From Myxococcota bacterium (lineage in GTDB: Bacteria > Myxococcota_A > Polyangia > Polyangiales > Polyangiaceae), in assembly GCA_963169165.1 (NCBI GenBank), contig CAUJFL010000287.1, forward strand, positions 1 through 42,777: a stretch of 42,777 nt of DNA. The letters are read 5' to 3'. Under the pieces are notes generated by a model. That model was not told the DNA's origin, ran no database searches, and was given only the letters and a program-made list of their open reading frames with translations. The position numbers were made by a program, and so were the translations under genes. Below are positions 1 to 8,980 of this stretch, one piece after another (the stretch's first letter is position 1; each line of letters begins with the position of its first letter).

Positions 1-1
1 C

Positions 2-1294
2 GCCGCCGCCGCCGCCGCGCTGTTCGGATCGACTCCCCCCGCTCCACTCCCTCGGACGGCGATCGTCGCTGCGCTCGGCGTCGCGCCGCCGAGGCAGAAG
101 ACCCCCGAGCTTGACGTGGTCCGGCGCGACGCCGCGGCGGCGCTGTCGAAGGAGCTCGCGCGGACCGAGGTGGCGTCGTCGGGGCTCGAGGTGCGCGTCG
201 CGGTCGAGCCGGGTCGGCACGAGGCCTGGGTCGCGCTCGGCTCGACCTGCCCGGCGAGCGATCCCGACGCGGACGACGGGCTCACGGCGGCGATCGTGAC
301 GGCGCTCGCCTCGCGCGAGCTCGACGGCGTCGCGCTCGAGCCATGGGTCTCGGCCACGGGGGCCGGCCTCGTCGCGCACGCGCCGCCTCGTGACGGCGAG
401 GGCCCCGCCGCTCACACGCGCCGCGTCGCGCGCGCGGCCGCGACGGCCCTGCTCTCGGGGCCACCGCGCCTCGACGCCGTGGAGCGCGCGCGGCGCAGCC
501 TGCTGACCCGCCTCGACGAGCCCGCCGAGCGGGCCCGAGAGCTCCCCGTCGCGGCGATGGCGCGCGGACGGATCGCGCATTTTCTCCCGTGGGGCACGAC
601 GTCCGGGCTCGCGCGGATCGAGCCGTCGTCCCCGTCGTCCACGTGGGCGTCGCTCGCGAGCGGTCCGCTGCGCGTGGTGATAATCTCACCGTCGACCCAG
701 GAGCACGCGGTCCGCGCCGCCGAAGAGCTCGAGAGGCTCACCTGGGGCACCGAGCCGCGGCGGTGTCAGGCGGTGGGCGCGTGGGACCGGCCAGCCGCGG
801 CGACGCGCGCGGTGCAGCCCCCAGCGGGCCTCGGACCGCGCGCGTATGTCGTCGCGCCGGTCGACGCCCGACGCCGCGAGCTCGCGACGGCGGTCATGGA
901 GTGGGCTCGAGACCCCGAGGCCGCGTCGACCAGCGCAGTTCGCGCGCGCGGCGTGTCCCTCAGCGGGTACCTGCTCGGCGACGGAGACGCGACGATGCTC
1001 GTGCTCGAGCTGGCGGGTCCGGCCGGTGCGCTCGAGGCGACCGCGACCGAGCTGTCGGCGGCGCTTCGGTCGGCTGCCAGGGCGCCCGCGGACGGGCGCG
1101 CCGAGAGGGCCCGCGCCGCCGCTGCGTCCGAAGACTGGAGAGCGCGCGCCTCGCCGCGCCAGCGGGCCCTCGAGCTCTTCCGGGGGCCCACGCGGACCCC
1201 AGCCGTCAGCGCGCCCGAGATCGTCGAGCTCGCCAAGCAGGTCTTCGCCGAGGGCGCGACCTCGGTGATCATCGCCGCGTCGAAGGCGCCCTGA
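2..1294 (+). CDS. C-terminal part of a possible M16-like (insulinase family) protein; 5' end outside window
   Basis: The frame is open from base 2 with no stop before the first possible start (GTG at 116), so the gene almost certainly begins upstream and only its last 430 or so codons are visible. The protein is rich in Ala and Arg. It shows the alternating alpha/beta pattern and late 'FRGPTRTPAVSAPEIVELA' and 'GATSVIIAA' segments that recall the C-terminal half of M16 peptidase-like proteins. No HxxEH zinc motif lies in the visible part, so if it is M16-like this is the non-catalytic domain or a catalytically dead partner. It is followed after 47 bases by the amidohydrolase gene on the same strand. 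The family assignment is a weak inference from overall pattern; the coding call is firm. Confidence 0.55.
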   Translation, partial: AAAAAALFGSTPPAPLPRTAIVAALGVAPPRQKTPELDVVRRDAAAALSKELARTEVASSGLEVRVAVEPGRHEAWVALGSTCPASDPDADDGLTAAIVTALASRELDGVALEPWVSATGAGLVAHAPPRDGEGPAAHTRRVARAAATALLSGPPRLDAVERARRSLLTRLDEPAERARELPVAAMARGRIAHFLPWGTTSGLARIEPSSPSSTWASLASGPLRVVIISPSTQEHAVRAAEELERLTWGTEPRRCQAVGAWDRPAAATRAVQPPAGLGPRAYVVAPVDARRRELATAVMEWARDPEAASTSAVRARGVSLSGYLLGDGDATMLVLELAGPAGALEATATELSAALRSAARAPADGRAERARAAAASEDWRARASPRQRALELFRGPTRTPAVSAPEIVELAKQVFAEGATSVIIAASKAP

Positions 1295-1341
1295 CGCCAC
1301 AATCCGCAGCGAAGGCAGCGCAAAGACGGTAGATCTCGGCC

Positions 1342-3246
1342 ATGTCCTCCAACCTTGCCCTCACCTCGATCTCGTTGGTCTGCGCCCTCGCCGTCGCCTG
1401 CGGAGGCGAGGAAGAAGCCAGCGAACAGCTCGGTGGAACGTCGAGGGCAGGGTCGAGCGGCGCGAGCGCGGGCCGCGCGGGGGCGGGACAGGCAGGCGCG
1501 GGACAAGCGGGCGCGAGCGCGGGGCAAGCGGGCGCCAGCGCGGGACAGGCGGGCGCCAGCGCGGGACAAGCAGGCGCGAGCGCGGGACAAGCTGGCGCCA
1601 GCGCAGGACAAGCGGGCGCGAGCGCGGGACAAGCAGGCGCCAGCGCAGGACAAGCGGGCGCCAGCGCGGGACAAGCAGGCGCCAGCGCAGGCCAGGCGGG
1701 CGCCAGCGCGGGACAAGCAGGCGCCAGCGCAGGTCAGGCCGGGAGCGCGGGCGCGAGCGCGGGACAAGCAGGCGCGGGGCAAGGCGGGAGCCCGTCGACG
1801 CCGCCCCCTACCGTGGTGCTCGGCGCCGCCGATCGAACACTGTTGCTCGGCGCGGTGGTAACCCCCGACGAGGCGTTCGACGGAGAGGTGCTCGTGGTCG
1901 GCGACAAGCTCGCGTGCGTGGGCGTGATCGGCGCGTGCGCGGGGCTGCCGGAGGCGAGCGGCGCCACCGTGATCACCACCCACGGCGTCATCGCGCCCGG
2001 CCTGATCGACACACACAATCACATCCTGTTCGATGTGTTCGACGACGATGACTGGCTGCCGTTGCAGGCCTATGACGATCACACCGACTGGCCCAAGGAG
2101 CCGCGCTACGGCGCGATGCTCGACGTGAAACAATGCCTCGAGGACGCGTCCCAGGGCAAGCCGGCCTGGTGCCCCGCCAAGTGGGACGGCTCGGCCAACA
2201 GCCTGAAGTGCGAGCTCGACAAGTGGGGCGAGCTGAAGGGGATGATCGCGGGCACGACGTCGATCGTCGGGCTGCCCGGCACCTCGTCGGCGTGCTTCGG
2301 GTCGCTCTCGCGCAGCGTCGACGTCTCGCAGAACGATCTCGGCGTCGACCACGTGCAGACGAGCGCGCTGTTCCCGCCCTCCGGGTCGTCCGCCAACGCG
2401 GTCTGCGCCAACTTCGCGGACAAGGACACGAAAGCGTACCTCATCCACTGCGGCGAGGGCATCGCGGGCGGCGCCGCGGACGGAGAGTTCGCGACGCTCA
2501 ACAGCGTGACCGACCCCGACGGATGCCTCCTCGCGCCGCAGACCGCCGTCACTCATGGCACGGTCTTCACCAAGGATGACTTTCAGGTCATGGTCGACAA
2601 GGGGATGAAGCTCACCTGGTCCCCGCGCTCGAACTGGGCGCTCTACGGCAAGACCGCCGACATCCCCTCGGCGCTGTCCGTGAAGGACGCGATGGGCAAC
2701 GGCCTCGTCATCAGCCTCGGCCCCGACTGGTCGATGGGCGGCAGCGTAAACATGCTCGATGAGATGCGCTTCGCCGCGAGGTGGGACGACGATCACTTCG
2801 GCGACCTGCTCTCCTCGAAGGACATCGTGAAGATGGCCACCGTCAACGGCGCGAAGGTGCTCGCGTACGACGATCGCCTCGGTCAACTGAAGGCCGGCTA
2901 CATGGCCGACCTCTTCGTCGTGCCCGGCTCGCTCGCGACCGCCTACGACGACATCCTGGCGGCGCGCCCCAAGGACGTCCGCGCGGTGATGGTCGGCGGC
3001 AAGCTCCTCTACGGAGACCCGGCGCTCGAGGGCGCGGCGCCCGCCAACCCGGGCTGCGAGAAGCTGGACGTCTGCGGCACGAGCCGCTTCGTCTGCGTCG
3101 CCGAGGCGTCGGGCTCGGACAAGCTCGGCCAGACGCACGCCGACATCAAGGCCGCGCTCGAGGCCGCGATGGTCGAGGTCGATCAGGTGTCGGGCGCTCA
3201 GTGGAAGTTCGCGCCGCTCGCGCCGCTCGTGAACTGCTCGCGGTGA
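1342..3246 (+). CDS. Secreted lipoprotein of the metal-dependent amidohydrolase family with a tandem-repeat linker
   Basis: The protein has 634 residues. The first 20 form a lipoprotein signal ending in AVAC, with Cys20 as the likely lipidated residue. Residues about 35-150 are a Gly/Ala/Ser/Gln linker made of AGASAGQ repeats. The rest is an amidohydrolase fold: the beta-sandwich start (about 155-215), the HNH metal motif at 225-227, His369, His405 in THGT and Asp462 in GPDWSMGG. This set of ligands matches the mononuclear deaminase/chlorohydrolase branch (guanine deaminase, AtzA/TrzN-like), which hydrolyses C-N or C-Cl bonds on ring compounds. The substrate cannot be read from sequence. Family members are usually cytoplasmic, so lipid anchoring outside the inner membrane is unusual. 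The stop lies nine bases before the next gene, so the two are probably co-transcribed. Confidence 0.88.
   Translation: MSSNLALTSISLVCALAVACGGEEEASEQLGGTSRAGSSGASAGRAGAGQAGAGQAGASAGQAGASAGQAGASAGQAGASAGQAGASAGQAGASAGQAGASAGQAGASAGQAGASAGQAGASAGQAGASAGQAGSAGASAGQAGAGQGGSPSTPPPTVVLGAADRTLLLGAVVTPDEAFDGEVLVVGDKLACVGVIGACAGLPEASGATVITTHGVIAPGLIDTHNHILFDVFDDDDWLPLQAYDDHTDWPKEPRYGAMLDVKQCLEDASQGKPAWCPAKWDGSANSLKCELDKWGELKGMIAGTTSIVGLPGTSSACFGSLSRSVDVSQNDLGVDHVQTSALFPPSGSSANAVCANFADKDTKAYLIHCGEGIAGGAADGEFATLNSVTDPDGCLLAPQTAVTHGTVFTKDDFQVMVDKGMKLTWSPRSNWALYGKTADIPSALSVKDAMGNGLVISLGPDWSMGGSVNMLDEMRFAARWDDDHFGDLLSSKDIVKMATVNGAKVLAYDDRLGQLKAGYMADLFVVPGSLATAYDDILAARPKDVRAVMVGGKLLYGDPALEGAAPANPGCEKLDVCGTSRFVCVAEASGSDKLGQTHADIKAALEAAMVEVDQVSGAQWKFAPLAPLVNCSR
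1501..1790 (+). repeat. 21-bp in-frame tandem repeat encoding AGASAGQ
   Basis: About eleven near-identical 21-bp units, each encoding AGASAGQ, plus one diverged unit with extra residues, lie between the lipoprotein anchor and the amidohydrolase domain. The units vary mainly at synonymous positions (gcgcc/gcgcg, ggg/gga, caa/cag), which suggests expansion by slippage or unequal crossing-over with some later drift. Every unit keeps the frame. The repeat also gives a long stop-free frame on the opposite strand, which should not be taken for a gene. Confidence 0.95.
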
Positions 3247-3255
3247 GTCGTCGTC

Positions 3256-4038
3256 ATGTGTGAGCTGCTTGGGATGGAGTGCAACGTCCCGACCGACATC
3301 GTCTTCAGCTTCTCCGCGCTGTCGCTGCGTGGCGGCCTGAGGGGCCCGCACGCCGACGGATGGGGCCTCGCGCTCTACGAGGGCAAGGCCGCGAGGGTGT
3401 TCCTCGAGCCGTCCGCGGCGGCGCGCTCGCCGCTCGCGAGGTTCGTGCGTGACAACCCTATGAAGACGCTGCTCGCGGTCGCCCATGTGCGCAAGAAGAC
3501 CCGCGGCAAGGTCAGCCTCGCGAACACCCACCCGTTCGTGCGCGAGCTGTGGGGTCGCCAGTGGGTCTTCGCGCACAACGGCACCGTCAAGGACGCGCGC
3601 GCGCGGCGGCTCGGACGCTTCACGCCCATCGGAGACACAGACAGCGAGCACGCGTTCTGCGCGCTGCTCGACGGCCTCGATCGCCGCTTCCCTTCGTACC
3701 CTCGGCGACGAACCGAGCTGTGGCAGGCCGTCGCCGAGCTGGGCGGCGAGCTCGGGCGCGACGGCACGTTCAACTTCTTGCTCGGCGACGGTGCCCACCT
3801 GTTCGCGCGGTGCGCGACGCGGCTCTGTCACATCATCCGCAAGGCGCCGTTCCAGCAGGCGACCCTCGCCGACGAGGACCTCTCGGTCGACTTCGCCGAG
3901 GTGACGACGCCGCGCGATCGCGTGGCGGTGGTCGCGACCGCGCCGCTCACGCGCGACGAGGCGTGGATCATCGGCGAGCCCGGCACGATGTGGGTCTTCG
4001 ACGGCGGCGCGTGCCGCGCCACCCTGCCGAGCCGTTGA
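3256..4038 (+). CDS. Class II glutamine amidotransferase, YafJ type
   Basis: The protein has 260 residues and begins [14 protein letters not shown], giving Cys2 as the N-terminal nucleophile once Met is removed, as in all class II (Ntn) glutaminases. The block [17 protein letters not shown], the [19 protein letters not shown] region and the FAHNGTVKD motif are the substrate-binding and oxyanion parts of the YafJ/COG0121 family, and the length fits that stand-alone family. It would hydrolyse glutamine or a glutamine-like amide; no synthase domain is attached and the acceptor is unknown. It lies nine bases after the amidohydrolase and 31 bases before asnS, so it is probably in the same transcript. 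The ATG is fixed by the need for Cys at position 2. Confidence 0.93.
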   Translation: MCELLGMECNVPTDIVFSFSALSLRGGLRGPHADGWGLALYEGKAARVFLEPSAAARSPLARFVRDNPMKTLLAVAHVRKKTRGKVSLANTHPFVRELWGRQWVFAHNGTVKDARARRLGRFTPIGDTDSEHAFCALLDGLDRRFPSYPRRRTELWQAVAELGGELGRDGTFNFLLGDGAHLFARCATRLCHIIRKAPFQQATLADEDLSVDFAEVTTPRDRVAVVATAPLTRDEAWIIGEPGTMWVFDGGACRATLPSR

Positions 4039-4069
4039 CGCACGCAAAAAAAGAGCACACCTGCGGCGC

Positions 4070-5368
4070 ATGTCGACCTTGGTCTCGGTGGCCGAGCTGC
4101 CCGCCCACGTCGGAGAGTCCGTCACGCTGCGCGGCTGGCTCTACAACAAGCGCTCTGGCAAGAACGTTCACTTCCTCGAGGTGCGCGACGGCTCGGGCAC
4201 GACGCAGGTGGTCGTGGGCGCGAGCGACGTGTCGGCCGAGGCGTTCGCCGAGTGCGACGGCCTCACCCAGGAGACGTCGCTGTCGATCACCGGCACCGTC
4301 CACGCGCACCCGAAGCGCCCTGGCGTCGTCGAGGTGCACGGCACCGGCGTGACCGTCATCGGCAGGCCCAGCGGCGAGTTTCCCATCTCGCCGAAGGAGC
4401 ACGGCACCGATTTCTTGATGGACCACCGACACCTCTGGCTCCGCTCGAAGCGCCAGCACGCGATCTTGCGCGTGCGACACACCATCATCAAGGCGGTCCG
4501 CGACTTCTTCGACGGCCGCGGCTTCACGCTGGTCGACGCGCCCATCTTCACGCCCAACGCCTGCGAGGGCACGAGCACGCTGTTCGAGACCGACTACCAC
4601 GGAGATCCCGCGTTCCTCACCCAGTCGGGGCAGCTCTACATGGAGGCCGCGGCGGCCGCGGTCGGCAAGGCGTACTGCTTCGGCCCCACGTTCCGCGCCG
4701 AAAAATCGAAGACGCGCCGCCACCTCGCCGAGTTCTGGATGGTCGAGCCCGAGGTCGCGTTCTTGGACCTCGCGGGCGACATGGAGCTCGCCGAGGACAT
4801 GCTGGTGTTCATCGTCGAACGCGTGCTCGCCGAGCGCCGAGCCGAATTGGCCGTCCTCGAGCGCGACGTCTCCAAGCTCGAGTCCGTGAAGAAGCCGTTC
4901 CCCCGCATCACCTACGAAGAGGCGATCGGAGTGCTCGCGAAGGCCGGGAACCCCGCCAAGTACGGCGACGACATCGGCGGCGACGAGGAGACGCTGATCT
5001 CCAGCGCGTACGATCGACCGGTGATGGTCCACCGCTACCCGCGCGAGATCAAAGCCTTCTACATGAAGGGCGATCCCGACGATCCGCGCGCGGCCCTGTG
5101 CGTCGACGTGCTCGCGCCCGAGGGCTACGGCGAGATCATCGGCGGCGGCCAGCGCGAGGACGATCTCGAAATCCTCACGCGGAAGATCCAGGAGCACCGC
5201 CTTCCGCTGGAGGCCTTCCAGTGGTACTTCGATCTGAGGCGCTACGGGAGCTTCCCTCACGCCGGCTTCGGGATGGGGATCGAGCGCTGCGTCGCGTGGA
5301 TCTGCAAGCTCCCCCACGTCCGCGAGACCATCCCCTTCCCCCGCATGCTGAACAGGCTGTCCCCATGA
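4070..5368 (+). CDS. asnS: Asparagine--tRNA ligase
   Basis: The protein has 432 residues and charges tRNA-Asn with asparagine in the cytoplasm. It has an N-terminal OB-fold anticodon-binding domain (about 10-100, starting [19 protein letters not shown]) and a class II catalytic core. The core carries motif 2 ([21 protein letters not shown] region, about 205-225), the AsnRS signature [10 protein letters not shown] and motif 3 GFGMGIER near the C-terminus. It ends in [12 protein letters not shown], close to Thermus-type AsnRS as I recall it. [10 protein letters not shown] and the motif spacing separate it from AspRS. Its presence suggests direct Asn-tRNA formation rather than only the GatCAB route. 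The stop overlaps the next start as ATGA. Confidence 0.96.
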   Translation: MSTLVSVAELPAHVGESVTLRGWLYNKRSGKNVHFLEVRDGSGTTQVVVGASDVSAEAFAECDGLTQETSLSITGTVHAHPKRPGVVEVHGTGVTVIGRPSGEFPISPKEHGTDFLMDHRHLWLRSKRQHAILRVRHTIIKAVRDFFDGRGFTLVDAPIFTPNACEGTSTLFETDYHGDPAFLTQSGQLYMEAAAAAVGKAYCFGPTFRAEKSKTRRHLAEFWMVEPEVAFLDLAGDMELAEDMLVFIVERVLAERRAELAVLERDVSKLESVKKPFPRITYEEAIGVLAKAGNPAKYGDDIGGDEETLISSAYDRPVMVHRYPREIKAFYMKGDPDDPRAALCVDVLAPEGYGEIIGGGQREDDLEILTRKIQEHRLPLEAFQWYFDLRRYGSFPHAGFGMGIERCVAWICKLPHVRETIPFPRMLNRLSP

Positions 5369-6126
5369 CCACCGCGACCTTCTCCGCCGCCGAGCCCCTC
5401 CCCACCCGCATCGAGGGCCCCGTCTTCGGCGCGCTGCGCTTCGTGCGCTTGACCTCCGAGTTCTTGTGGGGCGTGGCCAACATCGAGGTCGCGGGGAGAC
5501 GTCACGGCGAGCTCGCCGCAAAGAAGGAGTTCGCGCTCGCGGTCGGCCGCCTCGCGCGGACCCTCGGCGTCGAGATCATCGTCGACGGCGAGCTCGATCC
5601 CGACGCCGACGAGATCCGCGTCGCGAACCACACGAGCTACCTCGACATCTTCGTGCTCGGGAGCCTCCGCACCGGGCGGTTCCTGTCGCGGCACGACGTC
5701 GGCGACTGGCCGCTCGTCGGCCGCGTCGCGAAGAACATCGGGACCCTGTTCGTCGATCGTGACTCGAAGGAGAGCCGCGCCGACGCGCTCGGCGCGCTCG
5801 GGAAGGCCGCCCGCCACGGCGCCCTGCTCGTGTTCCCCGAGGGCAAGACCTACAAGAAGCCCGGCGCGTTCAAGCTCGGCGCGTTCGTCGTCGCGCGCGC
5901 GGCCAAGCGGCCGGTGCGCCCCATCGCGTTGCACTGGAGCGACGTCGACGCGGCCGCGTGGATCGACGACATGACCCTGCCGCCGCACCTGTTCCAGCGG
6001 CTCTCGGGGGGCTTCATCCGCGTGCGCGTGCAGCCGCTCGCGACGCTCGATCCCGCGGGGCGGCCGGCGGCGCAGGTCGCGAGAGAGGCGCGCACCGCGA
6101 TCCTCGCGGCGCTCGCGGCAGGCTGA
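5365..6126 (+). CDS. PlsC-type 1-acylglycerol-3-phosphate O-acyltransferase family protein
   Basis: The protein has 253 residues and starts at the ATG that overlaps the asnS stop (ATGA), implying translational coupling. It carries the two hallmark motifs of the PlsC/LPLAT family: NHTSYLD (catalytic His89 and Asp94) and FPEGKT (residues 157-162, acyl acceptor phosphate binding). A moderately hydrophobic segment at the N-terminus may associate with the inner membrane. The family moves an acyl group from acyl-ACP or acyl-CoA to lysophosphatidic acid or a similar acceptor. Whether this is the housekeeping PlsC or a paralogue acting on another lipid (for example an ornithine-lipid type acceptor) cannot be decided here. 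Pairing with asnS is probably positional rather than functional. Confidence 0.9.
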   Translation: MTTATFSAAEPLPTRIEGPVFGALRFVRLTSEFLWGVANIEVAGRRHGELAAKKEFALAVGRLARTLGVEIIVDGELDPDADEIRVANHTSYLDIFVLGSLRTGRFLSRHDVGDWPLVGRVAKNIGTLFVDRDSKESRADALGALGKAARHGALLVFPEGKTYKKPGAFKLGAFVVARAAKRPVRPIALHWSDVDAAAWIDDMTLPPHLFQRLSGGFIRVRVQPLATLDPAGRPAAQVAREARTAILAALAAG

Positions 6127-6178
6127 GCGTGGCGGCGCCGCGTTGACGCGCGCGCGCCCAGCGTGCACGTCGCGCGAC

Positions 6179-7381
6179 ATGACCCCCAAGGCGCGCGTGC
6201 AGCGCGAGTTCGGCCGCTCACGTGAGGTTCACCCGACCGCGATCACCGGCAAGCAGTCGGCGCGCGAGGTGCTGGCCAACGCCTTCCCCGCGTACGTCGG
6301 GCGACAGGAGCGCACCGCGTTCGAGCTGATGAAGCAGAGCGTCGAGTCGAACGCCGCGATCTTCCTGACGCTCAGCGGCGCGATGACGCCGGCCGGTCTC
6401 CATCAGTCGTGCCTGATCCCGCTGCTCGAGCGCGGCATCATCGACTGCATCACGACGACGGGCGCCAACCTGTACCACGACGCGCACCGCATCATCGGCT
6501 ACCGCATCCGCGAGATCGATCCCAACGCGGGCGACGTGCGGCTCCGCCTCGCGCGCATCATCCGCATCTACGATCTCGGCTTCCCCGAGGAGACGCTGCT
6601 CGAGACCGACAAGCTGTTCTCGGCGCTGCTGCAGAAGCCCGCGTTCCAGCGGCGCATGACGACGCCCGAGCTGCACTACCTGCTCGGCCGCGAGATGGCG
6701 GCGATCGAGGACGCGCTCGGCGTCACGCAGCCGTCGCTGCTGTCGACCGCGTACAGGATGGGCGTGCCGATCTTCGTCGGCGCGGTGCAAGACGGTTCCA
6801 TCTTTCTCAACATCGTCAAGCTGAAGCGCCTGCTCGGCGACGCGTTCAAGCTCGAGCTCGACGTCGCCGACGACGTGTTCGCGATGGCCGCCGCGCAGTT
6901 CCACTGCTTCGGCACGCTGAAGAAGAAGATGGCCATCTGGATCCTCGGCGGCGGAGTCCCCAAGAACTACACGCTGCAGGGCGAGCCGCTGCTCGACCAG
7001 ATCCTCGGCGTGCCCACCGACGGCTTCGACATCGACGTGCAGTTCTGCGTCGACCCGGTCGACAACGGCGCCCTGTCGAGCTGCCCCGCGGGAGAGGGAC
7101 ACACCTGGGGCAAGGTCAGCGCCGAGAGCGTCGCGCGCGGCAGCGTCTACGTTCACGCCGACGTGACCGCCGTCTTCCCGTGGCTCACGCACGCGCTGCT
7201 CGAGGATCCGAAGGCCAAGAAGAAGCCGCTGCGCCTCGTCGACGATCTCGGCAGCGCGGTCACCGAGCTGGGGCGTCAGGTCGACAAGCGCCGCAAGCAG
7301 CTCGCCTCCACGCTGACGTACCCGGTCACCGAGGGCCGCTCGAAGCCGCGGGCCGCGAAGCGCCCCAAGCGTCGCGCCTGA
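6179..7381 (+). CDS. Deoxyhypusine synthase family protein (bacterial DHS homologue, possible homospermidine-type synthase)
   Basis: The protein has 400 residues from the ATG at 6179; a TTG 36 bases upstream would add 12 residues that look unlike the family. DHS-family blocks seen are FLTLSGAMTPAGL, the GGVPKNYTLQ strand and EGHTWGKV followed by VYVHADVTAVFPWL. The lysine of WGK (Lys312) corresponds to the catalytic lysine of eukaryotic DHS that carries the aminobutyl group from spermidine. Bacteria lack eIF5A, so a true hypusine role is unlikely; bacterial homologues have been linked to polyamine chemistry such as homospermidine formation. A lysine/arginine-rich C-terminal tail (about 380-400) is extra to the core. 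It ends two bases before the convergent lepB stop, leaving no room for a separate terminator. Confidence 0.9.
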   Translation: MTPKARVQREFGRSREVHPTAITGKQSAREVLANAFPAYVGRQERTAFELMKQSVESNAAIFLTLSGAMTPAGLHQSCLIPLLERGIIDCITTTGANLYHDAHRIIGYRIREIDPNAGDVRLRLARIIRIYDLGFPEETLLETDKLFSALLQKPAFQRRMTTPELHYLLGREMAAIEDALGVTQPSLLSTAYRMGVPIFVGAVQDGSIFLNIVKLKRLLGDAFKLELDVADDVFAMAAAQFHCFGTLKKKMAIWILGGGVPKNYTLQGEPLLDQILGVPTDGFDIDVQFCVDPVDNGALSSCPAGEGHTWGKVSAESVARGSVYVHADVTAVFPWLTHALLEDPKAKKKPLRLVDDLGSAVTELGRQVDKRRKQLASTLTYPVTEGRSKPRAAKRPKRRA

Positions 7382-7383
7382 GA

Positions 7384-7983
7384 CTACAGCGCGAGGTAGG
7401 TCGGTCGGCCGTCTCGCGCGACGACGGCGATCGCCCTGCCGAGCAGCCGCTCGCGCGGCACCCACCCGAACACCCGACCGTCGCGGCTGTTGCCCCTGTT
7501 GTCTCCGAGCACGAGGTAGCTGTCCTTCGGCACCACGACGGGGCCGAGCTCGGGTCCGCCGCCGTCGTCGAGCTCGACGCCGTGCGCGCCGCGGTCGAGC
7601 ACCTCTTCGCCGTGGTCCAGGGGTACCTGCCTGCCGTTCAGCGTGATCGCGCCGCCGCGCACCGACACCTCGTCTCCTGGCAGCGCCACGACGCGCTTCA
7701 GCAGCGTCGCGCCCGTCTCGGCGTCGACCAGCACCACCACGTCGCCGCGCGCGGGCCCCGTGCGGTGTCGCAGCGAGATCTCCGAGAACGGCAGGCGCGC
7801 GTCGTAGGCCGCCTTGTTGACCACGATGTGATCCCCGGCGTGCACGGTCGGGAGCATCGACTCGGTCGGCACGAAATAGTGATCGGCGAGCGAGGACCTC
7901 CCGGTGGCGACGACCGCGATGACCGCGAGCAGCGGCGCGAGACGCGGCCCTCTGCTCGAGCGCGGCGGGCATCGCGGGGCCAT
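7384..7983 (-). CDS. lepB: Signal peptidase I
   Basis: The protein has 199 residues with one short N-terminal membrane anchor (about 15-29), so the catalytic domain faces the periplasm. The catalytic dyad is visible: Ser42 in PTESMLPT and Lys96 in LLKRVVALPGDEV. The third box, LGDNRGNSRDGRVFGWVP, matches S26 family box E. It removes signal peptides from Sec and Tat substrates that are not lipoproteins. The enzyme is short, with one anchor, like Gram-positive-type SPases, whereas E. coli LepB has two. The start was chosen at the ATG just before the anchor; the frame stays open upstream but that part is over the divergent gene and looks non-coding. More than one SPase I is common in myxobacteria, so this may be a paralogue. 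Confidence 0.93.
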   Translation of the reverse strand: MAPRCPPRSSRGPRLAPLLAVIAVVATGRSSLADHYFVPTESMLPTVHAGDHIVVNKAAYDARLPFSEISLRHRTGPARGDVVVLVDAETGATLLKRVVALPGDEVSVRGGAITLNGRQVPLDHGEEVLDRGAHGVELDDGGGPELGPVVVPKDSYLVLGDNRGNSRDGRVFGWVPRERLLGRAIAVVARDGRPTYLAL

Positions 7984-8018
7984 GTCGCGCCCAACACTCC
8001 CAGGGCCCCGGTTGTTCC

Positions 8019-8048
8019 CGTAGATCGATCCGGCGAGGCGCGCGTCAA
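8019..8048 (-). promoter_or_regulatory. Candidate sigma70-type promoter for lepB
   Basis: On the minus strand TTGACG (8048-8043) is followed after 18 bases by TCTACG (8024-8019), about 36 bases before the lepB ATG. The -35 box is good and the -10 box is poor, as is common in this GC range. This is a motif match only, in the 76-bp gap between two divergent genes. Confidence 0.3.
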
Positions 8049-8059
8049 GGTCCAGCACG

Positions 8060-8929
8060 ATGCGCAAGCTCACCGCCGCCGCCCTCGCCGCCTCCGCCCT
8101 CGCCGCCGCCGCGCTGCTCGCGGGGGCCTGCGCCCACGCCGACGCCTCCGAGCCGACGGCTGGCGACGGAGAGCGCGCGGGGGCGCGACGTCCCGCGCCG
8201 ACGCCCACCACGCGCCGACCGTTGGCGACCGCGCGGGTCGAGCTGACGTCGGCCTCCGGCTCACGCCTGCCCACGTTCTCGCAGGAAGGCCGGACGTTCG
8301 TCCTCGGGAGCAAGGGTGAGCGCTACAAGATCCGCGTGCGCAACCCGTCGAGCGAGCGCGTCGAGGCGGTCGTGTCGGTCGACGGCCTCGACGCGATCGA
8401 CGGGCGCCCGGCGAGCCGTGAGAAGCGCGGCTACGTGATCGCGCCGTTCGGCTCGATCGAGATCGAAGGGTTTCGTACGTCGATGGACGAGGTCGCGGCG
8501 TTCCGCTTCTCGTCGGTGCGCGGCTCGTACGCCGCCAGGAAGGGCCAGGCCGAGAACGTCGGCGTCGTCGGAGTCGCTCTCTTCCACGAGCGCCCGCGCC
8601 CCGTGGTGGTCGCGCCGCGGAGCGACGAGGGTGGCTCGGGCCGACGCCGAGCCGAGGCCGCGCCCGCCCCCGCGGCCCGCGGCGCCGGCGAGGACAGATC
8701 GGGGCTCGGCACCGGCTTCGGCGAGCGTCGCACGTCGCTCGTGACCAACACCTCCTTCGAGCGCGAGTCGAGCGCGCCGTTCAGCGTGGTCTCGCTGCGC
8801 TACGACGATCGCGAGGGGCTGGTCGCCGCCGGCGTGATCGTCGAGCCGCCGCCCGACGTCGAAGCGGAGGTGCGCCGCCGCGCCGAGCCGTTCCCCGCAG
8901 ACCGCCGCTTCGCCGAGCCGCCACGCTGA
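8060..8929 (+). CDS. Conserved exported protein of unknown function
   Basis: The protein has 289 residues and begins with an Ala-rich hydrophobic signal (about 1-22) ending near LAGAC, which may be a degenerate lipobox. After a low-complexity stretch, residues about 75-185 form a conserved-looking domain. It includes YKIRVRNPSSERVEAVVSVD, a RGYVIAPFGSIEIEGFR strand and the SYAARKG and NVGVVGVALF segments. A second short block near the end has GLGTGFGERRTS, SFERESSAP and LVAAGVI. I recognise this layout from widespread conserved hypothetical proteins with a beta-rich domain but can name no function. It faces lepB divergently and precedes the GH92 gene by 51 bases. Confidence 0.8.
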   Translation: MRKLTAAALAASALAAAALLAGACAHADASEPTAGDGERAGARRPAPTPTTRRPLATARVELTSASGSRLPTFSQEGRTFVLGSKGERYKIRVRNPSSERVEAVVSVDGLDAIDGRPASREKRGYVIAPFGSIEIEGFRTSMDEVAAFRFSSVRGSYAARKGQAENVGVVGVALFHERPRPVVVAPRSDEGGSGRRRAEAAPAPAARGAGEDRSGLGTGFGERRTSLVTNTSFERESSAPFSVVSLRYDDREGLVAAGVIVEPPPDVEAEVRRRAEPFPADRRFAEPPR

Positions 8930-8980
8930 GCGCCGCGTTCACCGCGCGAGGAGGCGGAGCGCTGCGCTAGTCTCCCGGCG

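Noticed and set aside
1501-1790. Possible CRISPR array
   Set aside because: The units are contiguous with no unique spacers, keep the reading frame and encode a peptide repeat.
766-4125. Long open frame on the minus strand (over 1,100 codons)
   Set aside because: It lies opposite three well-supported plus-strand genes. Its repetitive Cys/Leu/Ser/Arg/Ala segment is only the reverse reading of the 21-bp repeat.
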